Notes: generated by a model not told the origin, from the sequence alone. DNA of 64,000 bases from an uncultured Acidimicrobiales bacterium (GCA_938021675.1 CALIFY010000025.1:124001-188000); one strand, 5' to 3'. Shown: positions 25,789 to 34,729, counted from the first letter of the stretch. Program-made: numbers and translations.

Positions 25789-27195
25789 TTACCCGTGAAG
25801 CGACCGGCCGGTAAGCGCAAGAACGCTCTCTCCGAACAGTTCGCTCATCGTCGGGTGCGGTTGGATGAATTGAGCCACCTCGTCGACGGTAGCTTCCCAG
25901 TTAACGGCCAGGTAACCCTGACCGAGTTGTTCTGTAACCCACGGACCCACCATGTGGACGCCGAGGATTCGTCCACCGGTACCGTCGGCGTTAGCCTCGG
26001 CGATTATTTTGACCAGTCCGTCCGTTTGACCGACGATCATGGCTCTTCCGTTGCCGGTGAATCGATGCTTCGAAACCACGACGTCGTATCCAGCGGCTCT
26101 TGCCGACTCTTCAGAGTGACCGGCGAACGCTACCTCGGGGTGGCAGTAGATACACCACGGAACCTTGTCGTAGTCGACAGGCATGGTCCGTTCGCCGAGG
26201 ATGTCGGTGATAACCAAGATGCCTTCGGCAAAACCGATGTGGGCCAATTGGGCGGTCGGTATCAAATCGCCAACAGCCCAGACACCCGGCACCGAAGTAC
26301 GACAATTCTGATCGACGGTGACAAAGCCGCGCTCGTCGACCGCCACCTGGGTGGCATCGAGGCCGAGCGTCTCGGAGGCGGGACGCCGCCCGATCGACAT
26401 CACCACGGTCTCGGCCGTTACGGTCTCCCCGTCGCCGAAGGTTACGGTGACATCGTTGGCGGTACTTGTCTGCGATTGAACTGCGACACCTGTGCGAATG
26501 GTTATGCCACGCTTCTTGAACGAACGTTCCACGACTTTGGTCACATCGACATCGCAGCCGGGCAGGATTTTCGGGAGGTATTCGAGAATCGTGACCTCGG
26601 TGCCCAGGTCCGACATCATCGAGGCGAACTCGCAACCGATCGCACCGCCGCCGATGACGACCGCCGACGATGGGAGTTCAGGTATCGACAACAGCTCATC
26701 GGACGTAACGATCCGTCGTTGATCGATGGGAAATCCGTCCATCGTGCGGGGAACCGATCCGGCGGCCAACACGATGTGGTCGGAGGAAATTTCAACGTCA
26801 CCAGACTGGCCGCCGCTGATGGCAACGGTCCGATGATCTGAGCGAAGCACACCGGTGCCGTCGAAGACGGTCACTTTCCGGCCCTTCAATAAGCCGGTCA
26901 ACCCACCGACCAGCTGATCGACGATTCCCTGTTTCCGGGTCATGGTCTGTGACCAGTCGAGACCGAGAGCATCGGCCTTGACGCCGAACTCGCCGGCATG
27001 GGCGACCGTTCGCCACACCGCAGCGGTTTCGAGAAGCTCCTTGGCCGGAATACATCCGACGTTAAGACACGTACCGCCAAGCTTGCTTTTCTCGATGATG
27101 GCAATGTTCAACCCGGCCGACGCGCCATAGAGGGCAGCGGCGTAGCCACCGGGACCTCCGCCGATCACGATGACGTCAAACTGCTCGCTGCTCAG
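25789..27195 (-). CDS. lpd: Dihydrolipoyl dehydrogenase (E3)
   Basis: 468 residues from a CTG at 27195. FAD motif GGGPGGYAAA, redox-active disulfide GGTCLNVGCIPAKE, NAD-binding GGGAIGCEFASM and the C-terminal active-site HPTMSE are all present. It reoxidises dihydrolipoamide with NAD. The start is uncertain. The only strong ribosome site, GGAGG (27204-27208), overlaps the GTG at 27204 that gives the longest frame, but lies 8 nt before CTG at 27195, which suits initiation there. It is the first gene of the lpd, E2, lipBA group. Confidence 0.92.
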   Translation of the reverse strand: MSSEQFDVIVIGGGPGGYAAALYGASAGLNIAIIEKSKLGGTCLNVGCIPAKELLETAAVWRTVAHAGEFGVKADALGLDWSQTMTRKQGIVDQLVGGLTGLLKGRKVTVFDGTGVLRSDHRTVAISGGQSGDVEISSDHIVLAAGSVPRTMDGFPIDQRRIVTSDELLSIPELPSSAVVIGGGAIGCEFASMMSDLGTEVTILEYLPKILPGCDVDVTKVVERSFKKRGITIRTGVAVQSQTSTANDVTVTFGDGETVTAETVVMSIGRRPASETLGLDATQVAVDERGFVTVDQNCRTSVPGVWAVGDLIPTAQLAHIGFAEGILVITDILGERTMPVDYDKVPWCIYCHPEVAFAGHSEESARAAGYDVVVSKHRFTGNGRAMIVGQTDGLVKIIAEANADGTGGRILGVHMVGPWVTEQLGQGYLAVNWEATVDEVAQFIQPHPTMSELFGESVLALTGRSLHG

Positions 27196-27227
27196 TGGTA
27201 CCACCTCCGTTGAACTTCTGGGCCGAT

Positions 27228-27233
27228 CCTATA
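27228..27233 (-). promoter_or_regulatory. Candidate -10 box for lpd
   Basis: On the minus strand TGCCTATAGGAT contains a TATAGG hexamer about 20 bases before the lpd ribosome site, with an extended-like TGCC in front. No convincing -35 is visible 17 bp upstream. Confidence 0.25.
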
Positions 27234-27317
27234 GGCACACCGGAACCGTTTGATGGTCTCGGCAAGGTTGTGTCCGACGTCGCATCGTCAACACCCGGCG
27301 TCGACAAGCGGGGCCAA

Positions 27318-27407
27318 CTAGCGGGCAAGCGCCACCTGCGCAGCAAACGCAGCCAAGATGGCGAGGCCACACAGTAACGACAGGACCAGCAGCATGCGGG
27401 TGCTCAC
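27318..27407 (-). CDS. Possible 29-residue single-pass membrane peptide
   Basis: A short frame starting GTG at 27407 (internal ATG at 27395) and ending TAG at 27318. It encodes a short basic start (STR) and then one uninterrupted hydrophobic stretch of about 20 residues (MLLVLSLLCGLAILAAFA, then AQVALAR). This is the profile of a small membrane protein. No clear ribosome site precedes it, and the gap to lpd is about 110 bp. The rest of the 27205-27519 interval shows no other gene. Confidence 0.35.
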   Translation of the reverse strand: MSTRMLLVLSLLCGLAILAAFAAQVALAR

Positions 27408-27519
27408 ACGTCGAGGCTAGCCGGATCAAAAGCGGGCCATTCGCCTCTCCGACCTCCCACCGTGGACACCACAACCTCTACCCTGTCGTCGACAACCGTC
27501 TAACGAGCGAGCGTGCAAC

Positions 27520-28419
27520 ATGGACATAGCGATATCCGGTGCAAGCGGCCTGATCGGCTCTGCGCTGTCGAACGCGCTAACCGACGATGGGCATCGCTCC
27601 ATCGCCCTCGTGAGGCGAGCACCGGTCGGTGGTGCCGATGAAATTCGGTGGGATCCCGCTGGTGGTGAGATCGACGAGGCCGCGCTGGAAGGAATCGATG
27701 CCGTCGTCAATCTTTCCGGCGCCGGCATCGGTGATCGCCGCTGGACGCCGGAGTACCGCGAGGTCTTGGTTGCGAGCCGTACAAGAAGCACCGCGTTGCT
27801 GGCCGCCACCGTTGCCGGGCTCAACCGCGCACCGTCGGTCTTCCTTTCGGCATCGGCGATCGGCTTCTACGGCTCCCGGGGGTCCGAGGAACTGATCGAA
27901 ACCTCCCCACCGGGAACCGGCTTCTTGCCTCAGCTTTGCATCGACTGGGAAGCTTCCAGTCAAGCCGCCGTCGACGCCGGAATTCGTACCGTACAGATGA
28001 GGACCGGGATCGTGCTTAGCCCGGCGGGTGGCGCGCTCGGCAAACTCCTCCCCCTTTTCAAGTTCGGACTTGGAGGCAAGTTCGGGGACGGCGGCCAGTA
28101 CATGTCGTGGATCTCGATCGACGACATGGTCGGCGCCATGTCCCATCTACTCACCGCAGACGTTCATGGCCCGGTAAACATGACCGCCCCAGAACCGAGC
28201 ACGAACGCCCGTTTCGTGGCCACGCTGGGCGACGTGCTTGGAAGACCGGCAATGCTCCCGGTCCCGAAATTCGGACCAGCGATGATCTTGGGTCGTGACC
28301 GAGCTGACGCATTGCTGTTCGACAGTGCCCGCGTGATCCCCACCGTGCTGGCCAGTTCCGGATACACGTTCGCCCATCCCGACCTGCAGACAGGCTTGCG
28401 GGCTGTTCTTCAGAAGTAA
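27520..28419 (+). CDS. TIGR01777-type NAD(P)-dependent epimerase
   Basis: 299 residues. The N-terminal Rossmann motif SGASGLIGSAL at 6-16 and the family signature VNLSGAGIGDRRWTPEYREVLVASR are present, with SASAIGFYG before the C-terminal DUF1731-like end (GRPAMLPVPKFGPAMILG, PTVLASSGYTFAHPDL). Proteins of this group resemble the SulA/YfcH family; the substrate is unknown. It diverges from lpd and is followed by an SRPBCC gene on the same strand about 107 bp later. Confidence 0.85.
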   Translation: MDIAISGASGLIGSALSNALTDDGHRSIALVRRAPVGGADEIRWDPAGGEIDEAALEGIDAVVNLSGAGIGDRRWTPEYREVLVASRTRSTALLAATVAGLNRAPSVFLSASAIGFYGSRGSEELIETSPPGTGFLPQLCIDWEASSQAAVDAGIRTVQMRTGIVLSPAGGALGKLLPLFKFGLGGKFGDGGQYMSWISIDDMVGAMSHLLTADVHGPVNMTAPEPSTNARFVATLGDVLGRPAMLPVPKFGPAMILGRDRADALLFDSARVIPTVLASSGYTFAHPDLQTGLRAVLQK

Positions 28420-28526
28420 CGCTCACCCTCGACTACTACTCTTGGCTCGGCCGACGGGGTCCAACCAAGGCCGTTGGGCGGCACTTGAGCGCGTCGATTT
28501 CTACCACCACTGGAGAACATCAAACA

Positions 28527-28970
28527 ATGAGCGAACGAAAGCTCGTGTCGAGCGAGCGGATAATCAACGCAAAGGCCGACATCATCTTCGACCTTCTCGC
28601 CGACCCGGCCAAACATCACATCTTCGACGGTTCCGACACGGTCCAGGCGGCGAACCTTGACGCACCGGACCGACTATCCCTCGGGGCCAAGTTCGGTATG
28701 AAGATGCGATTCGGTGTGCCGTATACGATCACCAACGAGGTGATCGAATTCGAGGAGGGCCGGTCGATCGCCTGGAGGCACTTCGGCCACCATGTGTGGC
28801 GGTACGAACTTGAGCCAACCGATGGCGGCGAAACCCGGGTGACCGAGTCGTTCGAATGGGGCGACGCCCGGTTCCCCCCGTTGTATGAATGGGCCCGATA
28901 CCCAGCGAAGCACCAAAGAAACATCGAGGCCACCCTGGAAAAGCTCGCCACCGTCGTGGAGTCCGGGTAG
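28527..28970 (+). CDS. SRPBCC (START-like) family protein
   Basis: 147 residues from the ATG at 28527, supported by GGAGAA about 10 nt upstream. The fold is suggested by SSERIINAKADIIFDLLADPAKH at the start, the alternating strand pattern (GMKMRFGVPYTITNEVIEFEEGRSIAWRHFG) and a C-terminal long helix (YPAKHQRNIEATLEKLATVVES). The family binds hydrophobic ligands in a deep pocket and is called polyketide cyclase/dehydrase-like. The ligand here is unknown. Confidence 0.8.
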   Translation: MSERKLVSSERIINAKADIIFDLLADPAKHHIFDGSDTVQAANLDAPDRLSLGAKFGMKMRFGVPYTITNEVIEFEEGRSIAWRHFGHHVWRYELEPTDGGETRVTESFEWGDARFPPLYEWARYPAKHQRNIEATLEKLATVVESG

Positions 28971-29006
28971 CCGACCTTCTCAAACGGTGGCCCCTAGCGG
29001 CTCGCG

Positions 29007-29291
29007 CTATGACTCCACGGTGACCTGCGGATAGAAGGCGACATGGTCTTTGATGTTCTCGGCCGCGTCTTTTGGCTCGTGGTACGTCCACGCCACGTCG
29101 GCGATCGTGTCATCTCCTACGGCGACCGAGTAGTAGCTCGCACTACCTTTCCACGGGCACGCCGATGTCAGCTCGGTCTCGGAGAAGTACTCCCAGTTGA
29201 TCGAGTCCGGTGGAAAGTAGTGATTACCTTCGACCACTACCGTCGTGTCGGACTCGGCTAGCACGGTTCCATCTACAACTGCTCTTGCCAT
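29007..29291 (-). CDS. DUF427 domain protein
   Basis: 94 residues from the ATG at 29291 (MARAVVDGTVLAES). The family pattern is clear: VVVEGNHYFPPDSI, TSACPWKGSASYYSV, DVAWTYHEPKDAAENIKDHVAFYPQVTVE. The compact beta-rich DUF427 fold has a conserved CPWKG and Trp-Tyr patch, and its function is unknown. A longer in-frame start at 29360 adds 23 Arg-rich residues and is unlikely. It is convergent with the SRPBCC gene. Confidence 0.88.
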   Translation of the reverse strand: MARAVVDGTVLAESDTTVVVEGNHYFPPDSINWEYFSETELTSACPWKGSASYYSVAVGDDTIADVAWTYHEPKDAAENIKDHVAFYPQVTVES

Positions 29292-29376
29292 ACCGATTCG
29301 AACACTGACGGCCGAGCGGGCATTCCCGAAGCCACGACCCAAACGACGGGTCACGAACATGACAATTCAGCGACCA

Positions 29377-29410
29377 CCGACCGGGATCCGGCCCGAATCG
29401 AGCCGGTCGG
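29377..29410. promoter_or_regulatory. Inverted repeat in the DUF427/J-like intergenic region
   Basis: CCGACCGG (29377-29384) and CCGGTCGG (29403-29410) form a perfect 8-bp inverted repeat with an 18-bp spacer between two divergent genes. It may be an operator. Confidence 0.25.
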
Positions 29411-29502
29411 ACCGCTTATTCTCGAGTCGCTAGTAAATCGACCTGTACACCGCCGAGCGTTCAGCATCCATACTCGTCGACAGGCGTACGCGGGATGGGT
29501 CC

Positions 29503-29790
29503 ATGCTCCTTTTTGATCGACAGCACAGGGATAGAGACGATGGGGCACAAGAGGCGTTGCCCCGCGCCACCGATAGAGAGACCGGGGGCGAAACCGAACA
29601 GCTTCTCTCGATGCTCGGACTCAGCCCCGGGGCAACCTGGGCCGAGATAGCAGACGCCCACCAGCGGCTGGTGTCCGATCTGACCCCGGGCGAGAACGCA
29701 ACCCACCGCAACGTTGAACGGGCCAAGGCATTTCTGCGGGAAGTCGACGACGCGTTCGCTGCGCTCCAGCGCCGTGAACTTGGCGCCTAG
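29503..29790 (+). CDS. Degenerate J-domain-like small protein
   Basis: 95 residues. Residues 33-92 follow the J-domain pattern: LSMLGLSPGATWAEIADAHQ (helices I and II), then a loop, then RAKAFLREVDDAFAALQ (helix III). The HPD tripeptide needed to stimulate Hsp70 ATPase is replaced by TPG in DLTPGEN, so DnaK stimulation is not expected. Residues 1-32 are charged and likely disordered. It sits convergent with the RNase HI gene. Alternative view: an unrelated three-helix protein. Confidence 0.5.
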   Translation: MLLFDRQHRDRDDGAQEALPRATDRETGGETEQLLSMLGLSPGATWAEIADAHQRLVSDLTPGENATHRNVERAKAFLREVDDAFAALQRRELGA

Positions 29791-29835
29791 CGATCCCCGG
29801 TCCGATCTGGGACGGGCCCCTCGAATCTCTACCGG

Positions 29836-30795
29836 TCAAGGGATCTCGATAACGCCGAGGCCCTGTTCATCAAGGTTGTTCGCCGCGGCCTGATCGCCGA
29901 CGACGATGACACCAACGACCGATGTCCACATCCAGGCGTCGCGGCGTTTTACCGAAACCGACGGCGTCCCAGGATCCCCCTCAAGGGTCACGGTCCACTT
30001 GGCAGCCGAGGTGCATCCCTGGAAACGAGCCAGGGTCTGCCGGGGCCATCGGGAGGCAGGATCCGGGTATGGGAGGACAACCGCCAAGGGCACCCCGTGG
30101 GTGACCGCAAGCTCGGCTCCATCTAGTTCCGTACCCCGTCGAAGGCCGGACACCAGAATGTCGTAACCGGGGTCGAGACCGGCGATGGCTTCGGTCAGCG
30201 CCTCTCGCTGTTCGTCGTCCATTTCACGGACGCCGGTGACGGCGATCGCCCGATCTATCGGCCACGGCGCCACCGGACCGACAGGGCTCGATCCTGTCTC
30301 AGCCGACGGGCTCGATCCTGTCTCAGCCGACGGGCTCGATCCTGTCTCAGCCGACGGGCTGGGTTTGAACTTCGCCGCCTCTTCGACCGCCATCGCATCG
30401 ACCAAATCGTTCATCTCGTCGCCGGAGTGACCCTTGACCCATTGGAACTCGATCTCGTGCTGGCGCGACAGGTACAGGTCGATAAGCGGTTCCCAAAGAT
30501 CGCGATTCGCCACCGGCTTCCGTTGAGAGTTACGCCAGTCACGTCGGAGCCATCCCTCGTACCACTTGTCGACAAAGCAGTTCACCACATAGGTGGAATC
30601 CGAGTGGACGGTAACCTCACCCTCTAGGGCCCGCAGGGCTTCGAGAGCTGCCTGTAGCTCCATCCGCTGGTTGGTCGTCGTTTCCTCGCCGCCGCTGCCA
30701 CGTGGTCCGTTGGCCACGGCCCAGGCCCATCCCCCCGGTCCCGGATTGCCAGAGCATGCTCCGTCGGTAAATACGTCGACCCGTTCCTCAGCCAC
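29836..30795 (-). CDS. RNase HI fused to a SLOG/YpsA-like Rossmann domain
   Basis: 319 residues, GTG start. Residues 5-140 are RNase HI with D11, E47, D66, H123 and D133 all in place (FTDGACSGNPGPGGW, NQRMEL, HSDSTY, KGHSG, NDLVDAMA), so RNA in RNA-DNA hybrids should be cut. Residues 147-170 are three copies of SPSAETGS. Residues 181-319 resemble SLOG domains of the YpsA/DUF1273 type: IAVTGVR, ILVSGLRRGTELDGAELA, VVLPYPDPASRWP and GVIVVGD. SLOG domains bind nucleotides or nucleotide-like ligands. The fusion suggests regulated RNase H activity, which is inference. It diverges from aceE. Confidence 0.85.
   Translation of the reverse strand: MAEERVDVFTDGACSGNPGPGGWAWAVANGPRGSGGEETTTNQRMELQAALEALRALEGEVTVHSDSTYVVNCFVDKWYEGWLRRDWRNSQRKPVANRDLWEPLIDLYLSRQHEIEFQWVKGHSGDEMNDLVDAMAVEEAAKFKPSPSAETGSSPSAETGSSPSAETGSSPVGPVAPWPIDRAIAVTGVREMDDEQREALTEAIAGLDPGYDILVSGLRRGTELDGAELAVTHGVPLAVVLPYPDPASRWPRQTLARFQGCTSAAKWTVTLEGDPGTPSVSVKRRDAWMWTSVVGVIVVGDQAAANNLDEQGLGVIEIP
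30284..30360. repeat. Tandem 24-bp repeat in the RNase HI-SLOG linker
   Basis: Three identical 24-bp units at 30284-30307, 30308-30331 and 30332-30355, plus 5 bp of a fourth. The period is a multiple of three and encodes SPSAETGS on the minus strand. Perfect identity suggests recent expansion. Confidence 0.95.
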
Positions 30796-30920
30796 CGCTC
30801 CAGCTTGCCAAGATTCGGCCGGACTACCGTCGACAACTCAGGAGTTCTCTACAGGCGGCGTTTTTGACCGACCACCGATGCAGAATGGTGTTAATGAGTG
30901 CTTACCGACGACGCTGGCCC

Positions 30921-30948
30921 CAGCCGGGACCGGCTGTAAACGATTTAC
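30921..30948. promoter_or_regulatory. Two adjacent palindromes upstream of aceE
   Basis: CAGCCGGGACCGGCTG (30921-30936) is a 7+2+7 palindrome, directly followed by GTAAACGATTTAC (30936-30948), a 5+3+5 palindrome. They lie 70-97 bp before the aceE start in a 222-bp divergent region and could bind a regulator of pyruvate dehydrogenase. No reliable -35/-10 pair was found. Confidence 0.35.
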
Positions 30949-31017
30949 GCTACGGCAAGACGTTTGTCGCACCAGGCTCATCTTCCGTAGAAAGTTCCTT
31001 CGACAGAGAGATAGGCG

Positions 31018-33708
31018 ATGAGTGACGACGGGTTTCTGAGCCAGCTCCCCGACATCGATCCCGAGGAGACGTCTGAGTGGCTTGAGTCACTCGAGATCGT
31101 CAACAACGCAAAAGGGAAGACGAGGGCCAGGTATCTCCTGGGCCGACTCAACCAATACGCCCGCGAACTTCAGCTGGGCAACGCCGTTTCGATCTCCACC
31201 GATTACGTCAACACGATTCCGACCGAGGAACAGCCGTTCTTTCCCGGCGACGAGGAGCTGGAGCGACGTATCCGCCGCTACGTTCGGTGGAACGCCGCGG
31301 CCATGGTCATCAGGGCCAACAAGCGGTCCGACGGCATCGGCGGCCACCTGTCGACGTTCGCTTCCTCCGCTGCGCTGTACGAAGTCGGGTTCAACTGGTT
31401 CTTCCGAGGCAAGGAAGACGGCAACCCGGGCGATGCCGTCTACTTCCAAGGCCACGCCGCCCCCGGCATCTACGCCAGGGCGTTCCTCGAGGGTCGTCTC
31501 GACGACGCCAAACTGAACAACTTCCGTTTCGAGGTCGGCGGCGGCGGGCTATCGAGCTACCCGCATCCACGGTTGATGCCCGACTTCTGGGAGTACCCGA
31601 CCGTCTCGATGGGTCTCGGGCCGATCAACTCGATCTACCACGCCCGGTTCCTTCGGTACCTACAGCACCGCAAGATCGACCAGACGGCCGATTCCCGGGT
31701 CTGGGCCTTTTTAGGTGATGGCGAATGTGATGAGCCGGAGACGCTCGGTTCAATTTCGTTGGCCGGCCGGGCGGGACTGGACAACCTCACCTGGGTTATC
31801 AACTGCAACCTGCAACGGCTCGACGGCCCGGTGCGGGGCAACGGAAAGATCATCCAGGAACTGGAAGGTGTGTTCCGGGGGGCCGGCTGGAACGTCATAA
31901 AGGTGGTGTGGGGGTCCCGGTGGGACGAGCTCCTGCAACGAGACGTCGATGGCGTGCTGTTGAACAAGATGAACACCACGGTCGACGGCGAGTTCCAGCG
32001 CTACGCCGTAGAGTCCGGCGCATACATTCGTGAAAAGTTCTTCGGTCCGGATCCACGGCTGCGGAAAATGGTCGAGCACCTGAGCGACGACGACCTCCGT
32101 GCCCTTCCCCGGGGAGGGCACGACTACCAAAAGGTCTTTGCGGCATACAAGGCGGCCAGCGAACACGTCGGTCAACCAACCGTCATCCTGGCCAAGACGG
32201 TCAAGGGATGGACGCTCGGGCAAGGCTTCGAGGCTCGAAACGCCACCCATCAGATCAAGAAGATGACGACCAACCAGCTTCTGGAGTTGCGGGATCGTCT
32301 GAAGCTGCATGAGGAGATTCCGGAATCGTCGCTAAGCGATGGGATGCCCCCGTACTACCGTCCCGCCCCAGAGTCCCCTGAGTATCAATACATGATGGGC
32401 CGACGCAAAGCCCTCGACGGGCCGCTCCCCCAGCGGATCGTGCGCGACCGCCGACCGCTCCCGATGCCCACCGATGCGCCGTTCAAACCGACCGAGGAAG
32501 GTTCGGGCGGTCGAGCGGTGTCAACCACGATGGTCTTCACCAACCTCCTTCGCGACCTGATGCGGGAGGAGGGCTTTGGCGAACGGGTCGTGCCCATAGT
32601 TCCGGACGAGGCTCGAACGTTCGGAATGGACTCCATGTTCCGAGAGTTCGAGATCTACGCCCCGTTCGGGCAGCTCTACGAGCCGGTCGATCACGAGCTG
32701 TTGCTGTCGTACACCGAAGATTCAGACGGCCAGATTTTGGAAGAAGGCATCACCGAGGCCGGCTCGATGGCATCGTGGATAGCCGCCGCCACCAGCTACG
32801 CCCACCGCGGCGTCACCATGGTGCCGTTCTACACGTTCTATTCGATGTTCGGGTTTCAACGGGTCGGTGACCTGATTTGGTCGGCAGCGGATTCCCGGGC
32901 CCGCGGATTCCTGATGGGGGCGACCGCCGGTCGGACCACGCTGGAAGGCGAAGGGCTTCAGCATCAGGACGGGACCAGCTTGCTTTCGGCCTCGACCGTG
33001 CCGGCCTGTCAGGCCTACGACCCTGCGTTTGCCTATGAGCTAGCCACCATCATCCAGGATGGCTTGCAACGCATGTACGTCGACGGCGAGGACATCTTCT
33101 ACTACCTGACGATCTATAACGACAACTATGAGCAGCCGGCAAAGCCCGAAGGGGTCACCGGGGGAATCCTCGAAGGGTTGTACCGGTGGGCCGTCGCGCC
33201 GGAAGGCCCTGAAGCCAAGGCCACGATCCTGTTTTCCGGGCCGGCCCAACGGGCGGCGCGAGAGGCCCAGGCCGAACTCGCCGAACGGTGGCGGGTAGGC
33301 GTCGATCTGTGGAGCGCGACCAACTACAAACGGCTTCGAGAAGAGGCGTTGGAGGTTGAACGTTGGAATCGACTTCACCCGACCGACGAGCCTCGGCTGC
33401 CGAGGGTCACCTCGTTGCTGGCCGAAGTCCCGGGCCCGGTTATCGCCGTCAGCGACTATGTCCGTGCGGTCCCTGAGCAGATCTCGGCGTTCGTACCGTC
33501 ACGATTCCTGGCCCTCGGGACGGACGGCTACGGCCGTTCCGACGATCGACCGTCGCTTCGGTCGTTCTTCGAAGTGGACACCGCACACGTGGTGATCGCT
33601 GTGTTGAGCGAACTGGCCATCGACGGTTCGGTCGACCGGTCGGTCTTGGCCGATGCGGTAGCGCATTACGGCATCGACACCGATACCACACCACCCTGGA
33701 CGCGTTGA
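31018..33708 (+). CDS. aceE: Pyruvate dehydrogenase E1, homodimeric type
   Basis: 896 residues, the usual length for AceE. The N-terminal thiamine diphosphate domain has the GDG...N motif ([11 protein letters not shown], then [17 protein letters not shown]). Other family stretches are [50 protein letters not shown]-like [19 protein letters not shown] and EGLQHQDG. It decarboxylates pyruvate and acetylates the E2 lipoyl group. In actinobacteria AceE works with a SucB/DlaT E2 and a shared Lpd; matching genes are 4-7 kb away in this window. It stands alone on the plus strand. Confidence 0.96.
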   Translation: MSDDGFLSQLPDIDPEETSEWLESLEIVNNAKGKTRARYLLGRLNQYARELQLGNAVSISTDYVNTIPTEEQPFFPGDEELERRIRRYVRWNAAAMVIRANKRSDGIGGHLSTFASSAALYEVGFNWFFRGKEDGNPGDAVYFQGHAAPGIYARAFLEGRLDDAKLNNFRFEVGGGGLSSYPHPRLMPDFWEYPTVSMGLGPINSIYHARFLRYLQHRKIDQTADSRVWAFLGDGECDEPETLGSISLAGRAGLDNLTWVINCNLQRLDGPVRGNGKIIQELEGVFRGAGWNVIKVVWGSRWDELLQRDVDGVLLNKMNTTVDGEFQRYAVESGAYIREKFFGPDPRLRKMVEHLSDDDLRALPRGGHDYQKVFAAYKAASEHVGQPTVILAKTVKGWTLGQGFEARNATHQIKKMTTNQLLELRDRLKLHEEIPESSLSDGMPPYYRPAPESPEYQYMMGRRKALDGPLPQRIVRDRRPLPMPTDAPFKPTEEGSGGRAVSTTMVFTNLLRDLMREEGFGERVVPIVPDEARTFGMDSMFREFEIYAPFGQLYEPVDHELLLSYTEDSDGQILEEGITEAGSMASWIAAATSYAHRGVTMVPFYTFYSMFGFQRVGDLIWSAADSRARGFLMGATAGRTTLEGEGLQHQDGTSLLSASTVPACQAYDPAFAYELATIIQDGLQRMYVDGEDIFYYLTIYNDNYEQPAKPEGVTGGILEGLYRWAVAPEGPEAKATILFSGPAQRAAREAQAELAERWRVGVDLWSATNYKRLREEALEVERWNRLHPTDEPRLPRVTSLLAEVPGPVIAVSDYVRAVPEQISAFVPSRFLALGTDGYGRSDDRPSLRSFFEVDTAHVVIAVLSELAIDGSVDRSVLADAVAHYGIDTDTTPPWTR

Positions 33709-33723
33709 CCGCCGGGGGTGCCG

Positions 33724-34518
33724 TTACGTCTCAGCCAGTGACGTCGCCTGGCGATCGAGCCACCCCAGGAGGATGGCCGTCGCCCGGGGGTCGTGGCGGA
33801 GTTGGTGACCGCCGCCTTGGATCATCCGTAGATCGGCGGAGCCGTGAGCATCGGCAACCAAACGCGCATCGAAATGGGGCACGGCCTCGTCTTCTAGTCC
33901 GTGGAGCACCAACAGTGTCCGGGGTGCCAGGTACTCGGCCGCCTCGACGGCCCGAACCTCTTTCAATTCGGCATTCCATCGATCGATATCGTTCGGGAAG
34001 TTGGGGTCCCGTATGACCCCCACCTCTCGGGCGTGAGCTAACAGACGGTCGGGGGCGGCGGCCCAGTCGTCGAAATCGGCCGGCGAACCGACGACCGCAA
34101 CCCCGGTAACTTGAGGGTTGTGACGGGCGGCGACGAGACCGACAGCCCCGCCGGTTCCGAAACCGCAGACCCATAATCCGTCGGCCTGGGTTTCCTCTTG
34201 GAGGAATCGAATAGCGGTTCCTGCGTCGTCGACCCATCGGGCCAAGCTGAAGTCTCCCGTGGAATCGCCGCATCCTCGGAAGCGGATGGTAAGCACGTTC
34301 CAACGGAGTTCGTTTACTACCCGATCTGACAACTCGAGTAGATCGGCGCCGATCTTGTCGGACCACACATCGCCCGAAGGAAATCCATGAAGAAAGACGG
34401 CGGCCACCGTCTTGCGGCGGTCGGCGGTCAGCGCTCGGCCGAAGTGACCGTCGAGCTCGACCCCGTCGGTCGACGGAATCGTGACGTTCCGGAGCGAAGC
34501 AGGTGAATCCTCAGCCAT
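33724..34518 (-). CDS. Alpha/beta-hydrolase fold protein lacking the nucleophile
   Basis: 264 residues. The alpha/beta-hydrolase layout is clear: AAVFLHGFPSG oxyanion region near 40-50, RFRGCGDSTGDF near 81-92, an acid candidate in HGLEDEAVP and His in GGGHQLRHDPRA near the end. The nucleophile elbow reads CGFGTGG, so the central residue of GxSxG is Gly (codon GGA) instead of Ser. The protein may be a binding or structural paralogue, or use another residue. It overlaps the next upstream small gene by 8 bp, so the two are coupled. The closest relatives by eye are dienelactone hydrolase/prolyl peptidase-like proteins. Confidence 0.75.
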   Translation of the reverse strand: MAEDSPASLRNVTIPSTDGVELDGHFGRALTADRRKTVAAVFLHGFPSGDVWSDKIGADLLELSDRVVNELRWNVLTIRFRGCGDSTGDFSLARWVDDAGTAIRFLQEETQADGLWVCGFGTGGAVGLVAARHNPQVTGVAVVGSPADFDDWAAAPDRLLAHAREVGVIRDPNFPNDIDRWNAELKEVRAVEAAEYLAPRTLLVLHGLEDEAVPHFDARLVADAHGSADLRMIQGGGHQLRHDPRATAILLGWLDRQATSLAET

Positions 34519-34729
34519 CGCGTCGTCGGTCCGACCCGGTGCCGTTGAACGGCTGGTAGCCGCGGTTTCGGGCTTCGGCCAGCGTGTCGGGCCCGAACGA
34601 TGCGTAGGTCTTGGCCTCTAACAGCTCATCGATGATCGAGCTGTCGGTCATGTTGTCGACGTCGTAGACGATCAGCGTGCGCTTGTCGCCGACCCATCGA
34701 ACGTGCTCGAATTTTCCCGGTCGTTCCAC
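34511..34729 (-). CDS. Small conserved-looking hypothetical protein
   Basis: 72 residues. It has a compact mixed alpha/beta pattern (EHVRWVGDKRTLIVYDVDN, IDELLEAKTYASFGPDTLAEARNRGYQPF). No family is recognised, but the density of aromatic and charged residues looks like a conserved single-domain protein. It overlaps the start of the alpha/beta-hydrolase-like gene by 8 bp. Its leader contains the hairpins described at 34749-34812. Confidence 0.6.
   Translation of the reverse strand: MERPGKFEHVRWVGDKRTLIVYDVDNMTDSSIIDELLEAKTYASFGPDTLAEARNRGYQPFNGTGSDRRRDG

Noticed and set aside
29377-29410. Terminator between DUF427 and J-like gene
   Set aside because: It lies between divergent starts, so an operator is the more reasonable reading.
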